From: Chitinophagales bacterium
GTDB lineage: Bacteria > Bacteroidota > Bacteroidia > Chitinophagales > UBA2359
Assembly (NCBI GenBank): GCA_020636475.1
Contig: JACJXU010000007.1
Span: forward strand, 62,001 to 126,000
Length of the DNA stretch: 64,000 nt
Direction of reading: 5' to 3'
The position numbers and the translations under genes were made by a program. Below are positions 44,119-54,334 of this stretch, piece by piece; positions within the stretch are counted from its first letter, which is position 1, and the number at the start of each line of letters is the position of its first letter. Below the pieces are notes generated by a model. It was given only the letters and a program-made list of their open reading frames with translations. It was not told where the DNA came from and ran no database searches.

Positions 44119-45106
44119 TTTTTAATACATTTTGTCGATGTTCGTCCATCGCTTTATTAATTTGTAAGGCAATCGCTAAGGCGCGTGTTGCTTCTTCAAA
44201 ACTCACAGCCGTAGGCGTATTTTTTTCAATACTATTGGCGAAATGTTGTAGCTCATATTGAATGGCATTCACCTCTTCTACGGGCGGCATTTCCATACGC
44301 AAATAGCGTTTTCCGGCATCGCCCAAGTCTATTTCTTGTGTAAAAGTATTGTCTTGCGGCATATCCGAGAGCGTAAAAACCTCCGTTTGTTTACTTAAAA
44401 AATCCACGCCATAGTAGGCGTTAGGACTAAAAATACGCATTTTTCGCATATTTTTTGCCGAAAGGCGACTTGCCGTAAGATTGGCAATACAATTATTGGC
44501 AAATGCCAAACGTACATTGGCAATATCCGGCTCGGAAGAAACCAAAGAAACGCCCGTTGCGTGCAAACTTTCTAAGGGCGCATTCACCAAGTGGCAAATA
44601 ATATCAATGTCGTGAATCATCAAGTCCATCACTACCGAAACATCTGTTCCGCGCGGATTGAAAATTGCCAAACGATGCGATTCTATAAATAGCGGATTGA
44701 TGTCGGAATATTGTGCCTTGAGCGACAAAAACGCCGGATTAAAACGTTCTACATGCCCAACTTGTGCTTTTACATTTTTTGCTTTAGCTGCTTTTATCAA
44801 GGCTTGCGCGCTATCCAAACGGTCGGTGATAGGTTTTTCCACAAAAACATGTTTGCCTGCTTCAATGGCTTGAATGGCTAAGTCGTAGTGAAGCACAGTT
44901 GGCGTTACAATATCTACTGCTTCGCAAACTTCCAGCATAGCTTCGTAGGTGGGAAATGCTTTTAGCTGAAATTTTTCGACAACTTCTTTGGCTGTTGCAG
45001 CATTAGCGTCATAAAAACCGCAAAGCTCAAATTGTGGAATAGTTTGTAGAAGTTTTATATGAATTTTGCCTAAATGCCCAGCTCCGGCTACACCGATTTT
45101 TATCAT
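44096..45106 (-). CDS. Gfo/Idh/MocA family oxidoreductase
   Basis: An NAD(P)-dependent dehydrogenase, likely acting on a sugar or sugar nucleotide. The N-terminal Rossmann motif is GVAGAGHLG, followed by FYDANAATA, and the family signature EKPITDRLDSAQAL contains the active-site lysine. The C-terminal alpha/beta domain includes HDIDIICHLV. I start it at the ATG at 45106, directly before IKIGVAGAG; the ATG at 45142 lies close to the predicted promoter (-7 box at 45140-45147), so it is an unlikely start. The length is then 336 residues. The unknown lipoprotein gene overlaps its end. The substrate is not evident. Confidence 0.9.
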   Translation of the reverse strand: MIKIGVAGAGHLGKIHIKLLQTIPQFELCGFYDANAATAKEVVEKFQLKAFPTYEAMLEVCEAVDIVTPTVLHYDLAIQAIEAGKHVFVEKPITDRLDSAQALIKAAKAKNVKAQVGHVERFNPAFLSLKAQYSDINPLFIESHRLAIFNPRGTDVSVVMDLMIHDIDIICHLVNAPLESLHATGVSLVSSEPDIANVRLAFANNCIANLTASRLSAKNMRKMRIFSPNAYYGVDFLSKQTEVFTLSDMPQDNTFTQEIDLGDAGKRYLRMEMPPVEEVNAIQYELQHFANSIEKNTPTAVSFEEATRALAIALQINKAMDEHRQNVLKNGTYAQK

Positions 45107-45139
45107 TGTAAAAAAATTATAGATACGTTTGAATTGCTT

Positions 45140-45170
45140 CAAATTTACGGCAAAATTGTGCTTTTCAAAA
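45140..45170 (-). promoter_or_regulatory. Promoter of the Gfo/Idh/MocA-lipoprotein operon
   Basis: On the minus strand the -33 element TTTTG (45166-45170) and -7 box TAAATTTG (45140-45147) are 18 bases apart, with the chosen start codon 33 bases downstream. It lies in the gap after thiL, so this pair is transcribed on its own. Confidence 0.6.
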
Positions 45171-45190
45171 ATATGAAGATAAAAAACCTT

Positions 45191-46231
45191 TTATTTAGTG
45201 TGTAGTGCGTTCCAACCTTGAGCAATGAGTTTATGCGCGCGTCCATCGCGGCTTACTAAATGACAATCTTCCGAAGCATCTACAATTTTTCCGATAATAT
45301 GCAAGCCTTCCACATTTTCTACTGCCGACAAATCTTTGGGATTTATACAAAAAAGAAGCTCATAGTCCTCGCCGCCGTTAAGGGCGCAAGTGGTGGGCGA
45401 AATATTAAACTGCCGCGCTACTTCTATGGTTTGCGGATGAAGGGGAATATTATCTTCAAAAAGTACGCAGCCTACTTTCGATTGCTTGCAAATATGTAAA
45501 ATATCGGACGACAAGCCATCGGAAATATCAATCATAGCCGTGGGCGTAATATTTTGCGCTTTGAACCACTCGTATAAATCGCGGCGCGCTTCGGGCTTAA
45601 GTTGGCGTTCAATAAGGTAAGTATGTTCTTGCAGCGCAGGCTGAATGGCGGGATTTTCTAAAAAAATACGTTTTTCGCGCTCCAAAAGTTGGAGTCCCAA
45701 ATACGCCGCGCCTAAGTCGCCGCTTACCACAATATAGTCGCCTACTTGGGCGGTGCTACGGCACACATAGTTTTGGGTAATGCCTATGGCAGTAACGCTT
45801 ATTGCCATACCCGAAAGCGAGTTGGAAGTATCGCCACCAATTAAATCTACACCGTAATGTTTGCAAGCAGTAGCTACACCATCGTACAATGCTTCGAGGG
45901 CTTCAAGGGTAAATTTGCTGGAAATTGCAATAGAAAAAGTGAACTGCAAAGGCTGCGCGTTCATGGCGTAAATGTCGGAAAGATTGACGATTACAGCTTT
46001 GTAGCCCAAATGTTTGAAAGGACTGTACATTAGGTCGAAATGTACGCCTTCCATCAACAAATCGGTACTTACAACAGTTTTTTGCTGCCCAAAATCCAAA
46101 ACGGCTGCATCATCGCCGATGCCCAAAATACTTTGTGGATGGTGCAAAGAAAAATTGCGCGTAAGTTGGTCAATAAGTCCAAATTCGCCTAAGTTGCTAA
46201 TGGGTGTGTGTGTTTGCTCTTTTTCCGACAT
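45191..46231 (-). CDS. thiL: Thiamine-monophosphate kinase
   Basis: Phosphorylates thiamine monophosphate to thiamine diphosphate with ATP. The ThiL motifs are clear: GIGDDAAVLDF and STDLLMEGVHFD bind metal and nucleotide, followed by VNLSDIYAM, GGDTSNS and DISDGLSSD. The length of 346 residues fits. The start codon lies three bases after the sprA stop, so it is translated from the end of the sprA transcript, although the two functions are unrelated. It ends with a short gap before the Gfo/Idh/MocA promoter. Confidence 0.95.
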   Translation of the reverse strand: MSEKEQTHTPISNLGEFGLIDQLTRNFSLHHPQSILGIGDDAAVLDFGQQKTVVSTDLLMEGVHFDLMYSPFKHLGYKAVIVNLSDIYAMNAQPLQFTFSIAISSKFTLEALEALYDGVATACKHYGVDLIGGDTSNSLSGMAISVTAIGITQNYVCRSTAQVGDYIVVSGDLGAAYLGLQLLEREKRIFLENPAIQPALQEHTYLIERQLKPEARRDLYEWFKAQNITPTAMIDISDGLSSDILHICKQSKVGCVLFEDNIPLHPQTIEVARQFNISPTTCALNGGEDYELLFCINPKDLSAVENVEGLHIIGKIVDASEDCHLVSRDGRAHKLIAQGWNALHTK

Positions 46232-46234
46232 ACG

Positions 46235-49200
46235 TTATTTTGCCAAATTAAAGCTCAGGCGTAATCCACCGCGGGAATTAGTGGTAGGAAATCCTGCCGA
46301 AGTATAAGGGATTCTACGCGTACGCTCGTAAAAGAGTGCGAGTTTTATACGGTCGTTTACCACATAATCGATAGAAGGGGCTATGCGTATGGTTTTTTCT
46401 CCGGCAGTTGGCTGATTGCCTTCTTGGTTGAGACGATAGCTGCGGGTAATATTTTCGCGCATAGATACTTCGCACACAAAATTCATATCGTTTTTGAGGG
46501 TAATATTATCGCCGCGCTTATTTTTGAACGGTAAAGTAATATCACTTATTTTGTAGCCCAAGCCAAAAGTGTATTCTTTGCTGCGCATTTCGCTAAATTG
46601 TGCCATTTCGATAAGCAAAGATAAATTCCGCGCTTTTTTGTAATCAAATTTACCTGAAAAACCATTTTTTAAAGCAAAATCAATCCCCAAAAGCGGCGCG
46701 AATTGTTCGGTAACGGAAATATTGGGTATGGCATACTGCACATAAAAGTTTCCATTTTTGTCATTAATTACCACAGGGGCTAAATATGAAAGGTCGTAAA
46801 TGGAAGGTTCTCCTACAAAAAATTCATTCGATTTGAAACTATTTACCGTAAGGGTAGAATTGTATCCGTGCGTAATATTAATGGTGGTAAATATTTTCTG
46901 CACTTTTGGCAAACGCACTAAACCATTGTAAGAAATGTTCCAGTTGGGACGCGGGCGCATAGAAAGTGTATTGTGCAAATTGATGCTGTTGGCATCTTGT
47001 GCCGTGTATGCCGCAACAAATGAAGGAATAAGGACTTCTTGTGAAAATGGTCCGTAGCCTTCGGTGTATTGGGTTTGGGGCAAACTGTCTAAGGGATTGT
47101 AGTATGTTCCGTTAGAGTTTTGATTTATTTCTTGCAACCTTTGGGAAATGATAACCCTATTAGATTCAAATTGCTTGTACGCATCGGAAATTTGGAGGCT
47201 GTCTAACTGGTCGAAGGCTGTTTTGATAGGCAAAAACGAAATGGTAAGGCTTCCGTTGGTAACAGGAATTGTGGAATGTGCAAAGATATCATCATTGTTT
47301 ACGCGGAATTTTTCGTTGTACGATTCGTTGTAGCGTCTGTTGGCAATAAGGTCTATTTTCAAATCGCGAATAGGCTCTAAGGTAACTCTTACATCCAAGC
47401 GGCGTTCGTCTATTTGCACAAATTCGTTGCGGTATTGCTCACTACGAATAATCCAGTTTTTGGCGGCAGCTTCACTGAGCCAAGTAGTGTCGGGTTGCAT
47501 ACCAAAGATAAAATCGAAGCCGGGCATATCCTGCGAGAAGTTTTGCCCGAAAAAGTCGGGATTGTTGTCGCCAATATACCCTAAACCCGTAATGGAGGTT
47601 CCGCGATGTCGGTTGTAGGTAAAAGAGGCACGCGTTAAACTAAAGAGTGGGCGTAACAAAGAGATTCCTTTGCCTGTACGAGCAGGTTTTGTTTCGGTTT
47701 TATCTTTATCATCTTTGTTATCCTTGTTATTTTTATCTTTGTTGTTGGTGGGTTTTAGTTTGGTATTTCCACCTAAAACGCGGCTGATAAATTTAGATTT
47801 TGCGTATAATTTTCCGAAATTAAGTTCGGCATTTAATTGTCTATTTTCATCGTTTTCGATAATATTACCTACGGTAAGGCTGTCAATAACATCGTAAGGA
47901 GACACCAAGCGGCGCGGCGGGCGCGGAGCCGTTGTCCAAGTGTACATGGCATCGTAGCGGGCGCGCAGGGTTGTCCAGTCGAATAGCGGAATTTTATTGA
48001 TAGGCACATTGTAGCTTACGCCTACGGATTGATTGTATTCTAAGTCACGACCTAATTTTTTAAAATTTTCGATGTATTGTTGTTTCTCTTCTTTATTGGG
48101 TTCAAAAATAATGCGACCATCATCGTCCAAAGGTTCGTCAATACGCGTACTCATAGATGCGGTGTAGTCTATTTGAATAGAGCGGGCAAGGTTGTATTTA
48201 AAACCATACTGGCGACCCCAAATAAAGTTTTTGCTGTAAGAAGCCTCTGTATCGTAGCCGTCATTTTCCAAATTCCGCAGTTTTATGCGCAAAATATCTC
48301 TATCTACTTTGGTTCGGAAAGATACACTGGAGGGTACAAAATTGAAGTTAAAATCTTTGATAAGACTTAAATAACCGCTTTTTGATTTGATAAGATTTTT
48401 GAAGGGTGTGATATATTTTTGGCGAGCACTGTACGTATAACCCAACTCTACGGTATGTTTTTTCTCATTTTCCGATTCAATAATGGGCGTTCTGCGTTCG
48501 GTATTGGTGTAAGCGTAGGTAGCATTAAAATTTTCGATATCATAAAAATGCTGTTTGGCATCTTTTCCGGTACGCAATTTTCGTACATTGGTGAGGTTCA
48601 CACTTTTTATACCTTCATACGTTTGCGATACCTTTTTTACAGAATCGGCGGCTTCGGGGCTGATATTTTTTTCTACTAAATATAGCTTATCGTCCATTTT
48701 TACGTCTGTATCGTAAGGGTCGTATTTAGGATTGCTAATGGATTCGGAAACACCGGCATATACAGGGATTACCAATCCGGCAGATTTGGGCAAAAGTTTG
48801 TCCATATTCAACTGTGCAGTGGCATTGTATTGCAAGAAATCGTCTTGTGTGCGTTCCGTAACTTTCTGGTCTATTTGTCCAAAACCAGGTGTGTGCATTT
48901 CGCCGGAAATGCCAATGCTACCAAAATCGGCGAGTTTCATATCGGCGCGCGCAATAGCTGCCCAGCCGCCTTCTTCGTTAAAATCGCTGAGGCGCAATTC
49001 GTTGAACCACACTTCGGCACATTTCGACAAACCATCGTCATCGCTGTTCAGTTCTTTGCGTTTTGGATTGCGTACCCCCAACATTACAATTTTGGCACGC
49101 CCTAAGTCGGGACTTCCCACCACCGTAATTTTATTGCCTTTTTCGTCATATTCTACATACGGTCTTTGCCAAAGGTCGCGGTCTATGAGTTCTTCATAGT

Positions 49201-52200
49201 TCCGGCGTTTTTTCACATCTACAAGTTCGTCCAACTGTATGTCCACATTATTAGCTTCGGGCCACACCAATTCCCGAATTAAATTTCCACCAATACTATC
49301 TGCAATATTGCGTGTAAAGGTAAGCGGCACTTCGTATTCGTAGTAATTATTGGTAAAATCGCTACCGATGCGGATAAAAGCGGTAAGGTCGCCGTTGTCT
49401 AAACTTTGCCCGTTTCTTTCTTCGGCGTGAATAAACATACGCAGTCGCTTGAATTGGCGCATATCGTAGGTTTCGGTTTTAAAAGCAGCGCGTCCGTGTC
49501 CGTCTTCCAAGTCGCACACCTGAATAGACAGCGACTGTTCGTTTTGTTGGAGCAAAACACTACTTTGGGCGTAGTATTCTTCGCGCTCTACGCCCGGAGG
49601 CAATACATAATTGATAGGAACACGGTCGGAATTGTCTTCGATGCTTACGGAGCCGAGGTTAAATTCAGCAAACTCGCCATTATCATTGGGTAAATATTCG
49701 CCTTCTTCAATTAAATCGCCTACATATTTGCGCCATTGATTTCGTATTAAGTTAAACTCAACCAAACGGCAGACAATAGGTTCTTCAAAACCCGCAAAAT
49801 AAACACGCATAAACTGTATGCCTCGAAAATTTTCGATACCCCCAACTTTTCCCGTAAACTGTTGGATAGGCACTCTAAACTGATACCAATTTTCGGTAAC
49901 ACCCGCAGCCTCGTTTACTACTTCTTGTTTACCAATAATATAGTTGGTACCCAGCATTTCACCATTTTCAAGAGCTTGTTTACTCAAGTCAATTTTGTAT
50001 TCAAAATATTCTTCCGATTGCTCCAATGCATTGTCACCATTTCTATCTTCGGTATCCGGCAAATTGCTGGCAGCTTGCACTATTTGCCCGCTTGATGCTT
50101 TGGAATTTCCTTGTGTACCGTTAAAGTAACGGTATCTTTCTAATAGCGGATAAGTAGTTGGAAAAACATTGTTGTCGGAATGGAAAACAAAGTTGTCGGC
50201 GGAAGGGTCGCTTTGAATGGTATTAAACACATCAGAACTAACCAGAGATTGAATAGTATTCAAGTATTCGGTAAAATGACTGCGCTCGCCTTCGTCCGTA
50301 AAACCGTCGAAACCCAAGTCTTGTGCTTCGCGAATATTGTCGGTGCTTTCATCAAAAAAATCGTTGATAGGATTAATGGTATTGCGGCGCGCCCAAGCGG
50401 TGGTATCCACATAACCAATTTGTCCGGGGCGTGGTAGGGCATTTTCTGCAAAAGGACGACCAGCATCTTTTAAAATATCTTCCGAAATATTTCCCAAGTT
50501 GATGTACATTTCACCACTGTTATTGGTATTGTAGATAAATGGGTCGAGCATCCAAAACTCTATAAATTCCACATTCGATTGTTCAAAGTCGGTAATGTCC
50601 AAGCCGCGTTGAATTCCACCCCAGCGCGTTTCAGGGTCACGAAGTTTTCCATCGTTGGCTATCCCTGCCGACACATCACTTGGCGTAGTGTCAAAATTGT
50701 ACTGCCCGCGTTCTTCGGGAAAATAAGCTAAGTTGAAGGTACGCAATAAACCTCTTCCTTGTTGTGGCGTTACTTGTCGGTTAGGGAAAATATCTTTTAT
50801 ATAAATTTGGCGGGTATAAGGATTGGAAAAATCTTCGGCAGGAATGCGGGTGTTGCTGTAAACGGCAAATTCGGGTTGGAACCAGTTGATACGCGCGCGA
50901 TTAAATCCATACGAAAGGTCATTTACCCGAAATGCTTCGGGAAAGCGGTTGTCGCTGGTAACAGGAGTTGAAGCCAAAGACCAGCGCGCTACCTGAAAAT
51001 CGAGGTTTATTTCGTTTTGCGAGCCTTCAAAATCATCAATAAAAACGGTTCCTTCTTTGCCAATGGCGCGCGCGTGTCCGGGAATAAACTTGGCTACCTC
51101 GCCCGATACGGAAATGCTGGAAGGCTCTTTTGTTTCAATAAAAGGCAATCTGTCAATAAAACGCGTGAGAAAAGGAGCTTCAGCGTAATAACTACCATCG
51201 GCACCAATCATTTGGTTGGAAATAGGGTCATCGCCGTAATTTACTTTTGGCGTAAAGGGTCGTTCACTCAGCCAAGTGTGTGTAGCTCCTAAAGTAAAGT
51301 TGTCGTTTATCCAATAATCTAAGCGCGTTCCCAAAAAGGTTTTTACCTGTAAGCCAAACAGTGCAGGGTCTTCAAAATCAATATTAATGGGAGCTGCCGA
51401 GTTTAAAATAGCTTCGTTGATAATGGTAACACGCCCGATACTATAATTTACCGTATAATCCACACCTTCAATAAGTTCTAAACCACCGGAAGTTACTTTT
51501 ACCGAGCCGGGCGGAATATTAAAAGTACCCAGCGAATATTCATTAGATTTGGAGCTGCGATAAGCTCCTTTTACAATAAAACGATTTTTCTCAGGAACCT
51601 GTAGAGCACGAACTTTGGTATCGTCATAGAGTTCGTCAAAAACGTATTTGTCGGCAATTTCGCCTTCATTTTCGCTAAATTTTTTGCGTAAATCATCGCC
51701 GAAAGGCTCTAATACGGGAAAAATAAGTTTGCCACCTCTGGTTAAAATAGTAACCCCTTCGATATAATCAAAAATACCATCAGGATAAGGGTCATTTTGC
51801 AAATTTAGGCGGTCTAAATTCAGTACGCGAATAAGCAATTCTTTGGAGATAGCTCCTTCGGGAATAAAACGGGAAACACCTTTTCCGGGATTATCGTAAT
51901 ACACATCAAGGCGAAAATCGTCTTTGGTAATGCCAAATGCGCCCAAAGAGTAGATATTTTTCATCATCAAATCCCACAGCGGCAGGCTGGGTTTTTGCTG
52001 ATTGGTTTTGAGCATTTTTACAAATAATAATTGCGATTTTCCATCTTGATTCGCTTGGTTTTCATTGGCAAGAGGCGGAATATCGCTGCTAAGGTCGCCC
52101 ACTTGGTATATTTTGTCGGTAAGTAGGTCGCGGAAACGAAAAGATACCCCCACAATATCATTTTGCTGGGGGCGAATATTTAGAGCAATAAAACCCAGTT

Positions 52201-53587
52201 TGGGATCAATTTCGTAGTCGGTAGCTGCCAATTTGCGCATTTCCGAAATCTTGAAATCGTCGCCATCTTTAAGTCCCATTCCCAATAATATGTTGGTAGC
52301 TTTGTCCACTTGCCGAATATCTGCCGATATACTTGGGTCAACAAGGCGCGCATACAAGTCGTTGGCATCATTGCCGGGAATAATGCGCCCCGGCGTAGCA
52401 TTAATACTACTATTGGACAATGGACGCACATCACTTTCGCCGAGTTCCATAAAGGCTACCACGTCGCGATTTCCTTCGGTAACACCTGTACGGTTGGTAA
52501 TCCACACCTCCACCGATTCGGGAATAATTTCTACCCGATTATTGATAAAAGGCAAAAACGACAAGGCATCGTTATATACACTGCGATGGTATTGGGTAAG
52601 GAAAAAGTTGCGGTCTTCGTCGTAGTCGTATGCCGAAACTTCAAACTCGCGGGTTTGCGCTCCATTTTGAATGGTAATACTTTCGGGCTTGGATTTTTGT
52701 TGAGAAATGACGTTTTTTATGGATAATCGCCCAAACTTTAGTTCTGTTTTAATACCAAAAAGGCTTTGGCTTCCTTGAATAAGGGTGGTAGGCAATGGAA
52801 AAGCTACGTAGCCGGCTTCTATTTTTTGGATAATATCGTCTTCGTCTCCGGTGTATCCGAGGTTAAAGTTTTTGTTAAAGTTGAATTGTGCTTTGGTGTT
52901 ATAGTCGGTGCTTATTTTAAGCTTATCGCAAATACTTCCCGAAATGCTCATGTTAATGTTCATGTCGAACAAAAACTGTGGGCGTTGATTTTGTACACGC
53001 TCGGGCAGTGTAGGATTTTCGATGCGTTGTTTTTGAAAACCCATTTCAATATCAATACCTCCGGCGGGTTTTATGTCAATATTGGTACAATTTCCAAATA
53101 TTTTCCCCAAAGGACCTAAGTTGGATAGTTCTGGCGAAAATCCGGTAGTGCCTTCAATAAGTGAGGAAGAAGGGTTTTTCCAATAGTCGGAAAGAGAACG
53201 TTGCTGGGAATACTCCAAAAACTCCTCAAACGACATAGTTGTTGCCGGACGAATCGGCTGCCCGCCAACGGTTTCGGTAATCGTATATTCGTTGGTTTCG
53301 GGATTGTACTCCACATTTTGTTCTACCGCTTGGGGCGGAGCTAAGTCTAAGTTATTGTAATTTTCATTGTTTTGCTCATAGAAATTGTAGTAAGAATCTT
53401 CAATAGGATAAACCAAATCGGAAGAATCTGCCTGTGCCAAAAGCCATTGAGGCGAAGACGTTGTAGCGGCTCGTGTTGGTTCACTGGAAAAATGATTCGC
53501 ATCAAGTCCCCACGTAATAACGGCGCCCGCAACTGCAATAAATGTTATTGGCAATGCCAATAAGGTTTTTTTTCCTAAACTCACCAC
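46235..53587 (-). CDS. sprA: Cell surface protein SprA (Sov), T9SS outer-membrane translocon
   Basis: The very large outer-membrane beta-barrel that forms the secretion channel of the type IX system and is needed for gliding. The length of 2450 residues matches SprA/Sov. A hydrophobic N-terminal signal (TLLALPITFIAVAGAVITWG) leads into the periplasmic side, with long stretches of alternating strands through the protein and a C-terminal strand LRLSFNLAK. Recurrent features include DIEMGFQKQRIENPTLPERV near the N-terminus and lysine/asparagine-rich loops. It is the first T9SS core gene of the window and lies 107 bases after ruvA on the same strand. Its cargo would include the 6028-residue protein at 5.9-24 kb. 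Confidence 0.95.
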   Translation of the reverse strand: MVSLGKKTLLALPITFIAVAGAVITWGLDANHFSSEPTRAATTSSPQWLLAQADSSDLVYPIEDSYYNFYEQNNENYNNLDLAPPQAVEQNVEYNPETNEYTITETVGGQPIRPATTMSFEEFLEYSQQRSLSDYWKNPSSSLIEGTTGFSPELSNLGPLGKIFGNCTNIDIKPAGGIDIEMGFQKQRIENPTLPERVQNQRPQFLFDMNINMSISGSICDKLKISTDYNTKAQFNFNKNFNLGYTGDEDDIIQKIEAGYVAFPLPTTLIQGSQSLFGIKTELKFGRLSIKNVISQQKSKPESITIQNGAQTREFEVSAYDYDEDRNFFLTQYHRSVYNDALSFLPFINNRVEIIPESVEVWITNRTGVTEGNRDVVAFMELGESDVRPLSNSSINATPGRIIPGNDANDLYARLVDPSISADIRQVDKATNILLGMGLKDGDDFKISEMRKLAATDYEIDPKLGFIALNIRPQQNDIVGVSFRFRDLLTDKIYQVGDLSSDIPPLANENQANQDGKSQLLFVKMLKTNQQKPSLPLWDLMMKNIYSLGAFGITKDDFRLDVYYDNPGKGVSRFIPEGAISKELLIRVLNLDRLNLQNDPYPDGIFDYIEGVTILTRGGKLIFPVLEPFGDDLRKKFSENEGEIADKYVFDELYDDTKVRALQVPEKNRFIVKGAYRSSKSNEYSLGTFNIPPGSVKVTSGGLELIEGVDYTVNYSIGRVTIINEAILNSAAPINIDFEDPALFGLQVKTFLGTRLDYWINDNFTLGATHTWLSERPFTPKVNYGDDPISNQMIGADGSYYAEAPFLTRFIDRLPFIETKEPSSISVSGEVAKFIPGHARAIGKEGTVFIDDFEGSQNEINLDFQVARWSLASTPVTSDNRFPEAFRVNDLSYGFNRARINWFQPEFAVYSNTRIPAEDFSNPYTRQIYIKDIFPNRQVTPQQGRGLLRTFNLAYFPEERGQYNFDTTPSDVSAGIANDGKLRDPETRWGGIQRGLDITDFEQSNVEFIEFWMLDPFIYNTNNSGEMYINLGNISEDILKDAGRPFAENALPRPGQIGYVDTTAWARRNTINPINDFFDESTDNIREAQDLGFDGFTDEGERSHFTEYLNTIQSLVSSDVFNTIQSDPSADNFVFHSDNNVFPTTYPLLERYRYFNGTQGNSKASSGQIVQAASNLPDTEDRNGDNALEQSEEYFEYKIDLSKQALENGEMLGTNYIIGKQEVVNEAAGVTENWYQFRVPIQQFTGKVGGIENFRGIQFMRVYFAGFEEPIVCRLVEFNLIRNQWRKYVGDLIEEGEYLPNDNGEFAEFNLGSVSIEDNSDRVPINYVLPPGVEREEYYAQSSVLLQQNEQSLSIQVCDLEDGHGRAAFKTETYDMRQFKRLRMFIHAEERNGQSLDNGDLTAFIRIGSDFTNNYYEYEVPLTFTRNIADSIGGNLIRELVWPEANNVDIQLDELVDVKKRRNYEELIDRDLWQRPYVEYDEKGNKITVVGSPDLGRAKIVMLGVRNPKRKELNSDDDGLSKCAEVWFNELRLSDFNEEGGWAAIARADMKLADFGSIGISGEMHTPGFGQIDQKVTERTQDDFLQYNATAQLNMDKLLPKSAGLVIPVYAGVSESISNPKYDPYDTDVKMDDKLYLVEKNISPEAADSVKKVSQTYEGIKSVNLTNVRKLRTGKDAKQHFYDIENFNATYAYTNTERRTPIIESENEKKHTVELGYTYSARQKYITPFKNLIKSKSGYLSLIKDFNFNFVPSSVSFRTKVDRDILRIKLRNLENDGYDTEASYSKNFIWGRQYGFKYNLARSIQIDYTASMSTRIDEPLDDDGRIIFEPNKEEKQQYIENFKKLGRDLEYNQSVGVSYNVPINKIPLFDWTTLRARYDAMYTWTTAPRPPRRLVSPYDVIDSLTVGNIIENDENRQLNAELNFGKLYAKSKFISRVLGGNTKLKPTNNKDKNNKDNKDDKDKTETKPARTGKGISLLRPLFSLTRASFTYNRHRGTSITGLGYIGDNNPDFFGQNFSQDMPGFDFIFGMQPDTTWLSEAAAKNWIIRSEQYRNEFVQIDERRLDVRVTLEPIRDLKIDLIANRRYNESYNEKFRVNNDDIFAHSTIPVTNGSLTISFLPIKTAFDQLDSLQISDAYKQFESNRVIISQRLQEINQNSNGTYYNPLDSLPQTQYTEGYGPFSQEVLIPSFVAAYTAQDANSINLHNTLSMRPRPNWNISYNGLVRLPKVQKIFTTINITHGYNSTLTVNSFKSNEFFVGEPSIYDLSYLAPVVINDKNGNFYVQYAIPNISVTEQFAPLLGIDFALKNGFSGKFDYKKARNLSLLIEMAQFSEMRSKEYTFGLGYKISDITLPFKNKRGDNITLKNDMNFVCEVSMRENITRSYRLNQEGNQPTAGEKTIRIAPSIDYVVNDRIKLALFYERTRRIPYTSAGFPTTNSRGGLRLSFNLAK

Positions 53588-53694
53588 GTATTTTTGTCGT
53601 TATAGTGTTTATGTTCAAATGAAAATTAAAAAATAAAAACGCACTTAAAAGACATAGCATTGTCCATAGTGCGGAGTAATTTAGCTTTTTTCGG

Positions 53695-54303
53695 TTATTG
53701 TTGTAAGTTTTTTAGTGCTTCTTTCAACAAAATTTCAACGGAATTAATTTCTTTATTATCCTGATGTACTTTATTGATAGACCGTAGTGCTAAATTTTTG
53801 GATATACCTAAAGCTAACAATGCTTGTAACGCATCTTCGTCGAAGCTATTGTGTACATGCGCCGAATTTGCTTCGGGAAGTGCTATTTTGTGTAATTTAT
53901 CTTTAAGTTCTAAGACCAATCGCTGTGCCGACTTGGGTCCCACACCCTTGATGGCTTGCAACATTTTGATATTATTGCCCAGAATAGCGCGCTGAATATC
54001 TTGTGGCGACATTGCCGAAAGCATCAGTCGAGCGGTATTGGTGCCGATGCCGGAAACAGAAATAAGCTCCGTAAAGATTATTTTCTCCTGCTCATCGGCA
54101 AATCCGTACAAGGTGGGAATATATTCGGTACTTTTTGCGCCGCCGCTCAAATAGTAGTGTGTAAAAAGTTTGCAATTTTCAGCAGCTTCTATTTGGGAAT
54201 AAGTGTGTAGGCTTATTTGCAAAGTATAGCCTATGCCATTGGTTTCTATCACCACTTGGGCAGGCGACTTGTACGTCAGTTTTCCTTGAATATAAGCTAT
54301 CAC
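53695..54303 (-). CDS. ruvA: Holliday junction helicase subunit RuvA
   Basis: Binds four-way DNA junctions and loads RuvB for branch migration. The N-terminal OB-fold (MIAYIQGKLTYKSPAQVVIE) is followed by two helix-hairpin-helix motifs, VSGIGTNTARLML and IKGVGPKSAQRLVLEL, and a C-terminal RuvB-contacting domain (LLALGISKNLALRSINKV). The length of 202 residues is standard. It lies 31 bases after sucD on the same strand and before sprA. Confidence 0.97.
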   Translation of the reverse strand: MIAYIQGKLTYKSPAQVVIETNGIGYTLQISLHTYSQIEAAENCKLFTHYYLSGGAKSTEYIPTLYGFADEQEKIIFTELISVSGIGTNTARLMLSAMSPQDIQRAILGNNIKMLQAIKGVGPKSAQRLVLELKDKLHKIALPEANSAHVHNSFDEDALQALLALGISKNLALRSINKVHQDNKEINSVEILLKEALKNLQQ

Positions 54304-54334
54304 AATGCCAGAATATAGTTCATCAATAAAGCCA

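Noticed and set aside
48732..49199. 155-codon plus-strand frame opposite sprA
   Set aside because: No motif; sprA reads continuously through it with family-typical sequence.
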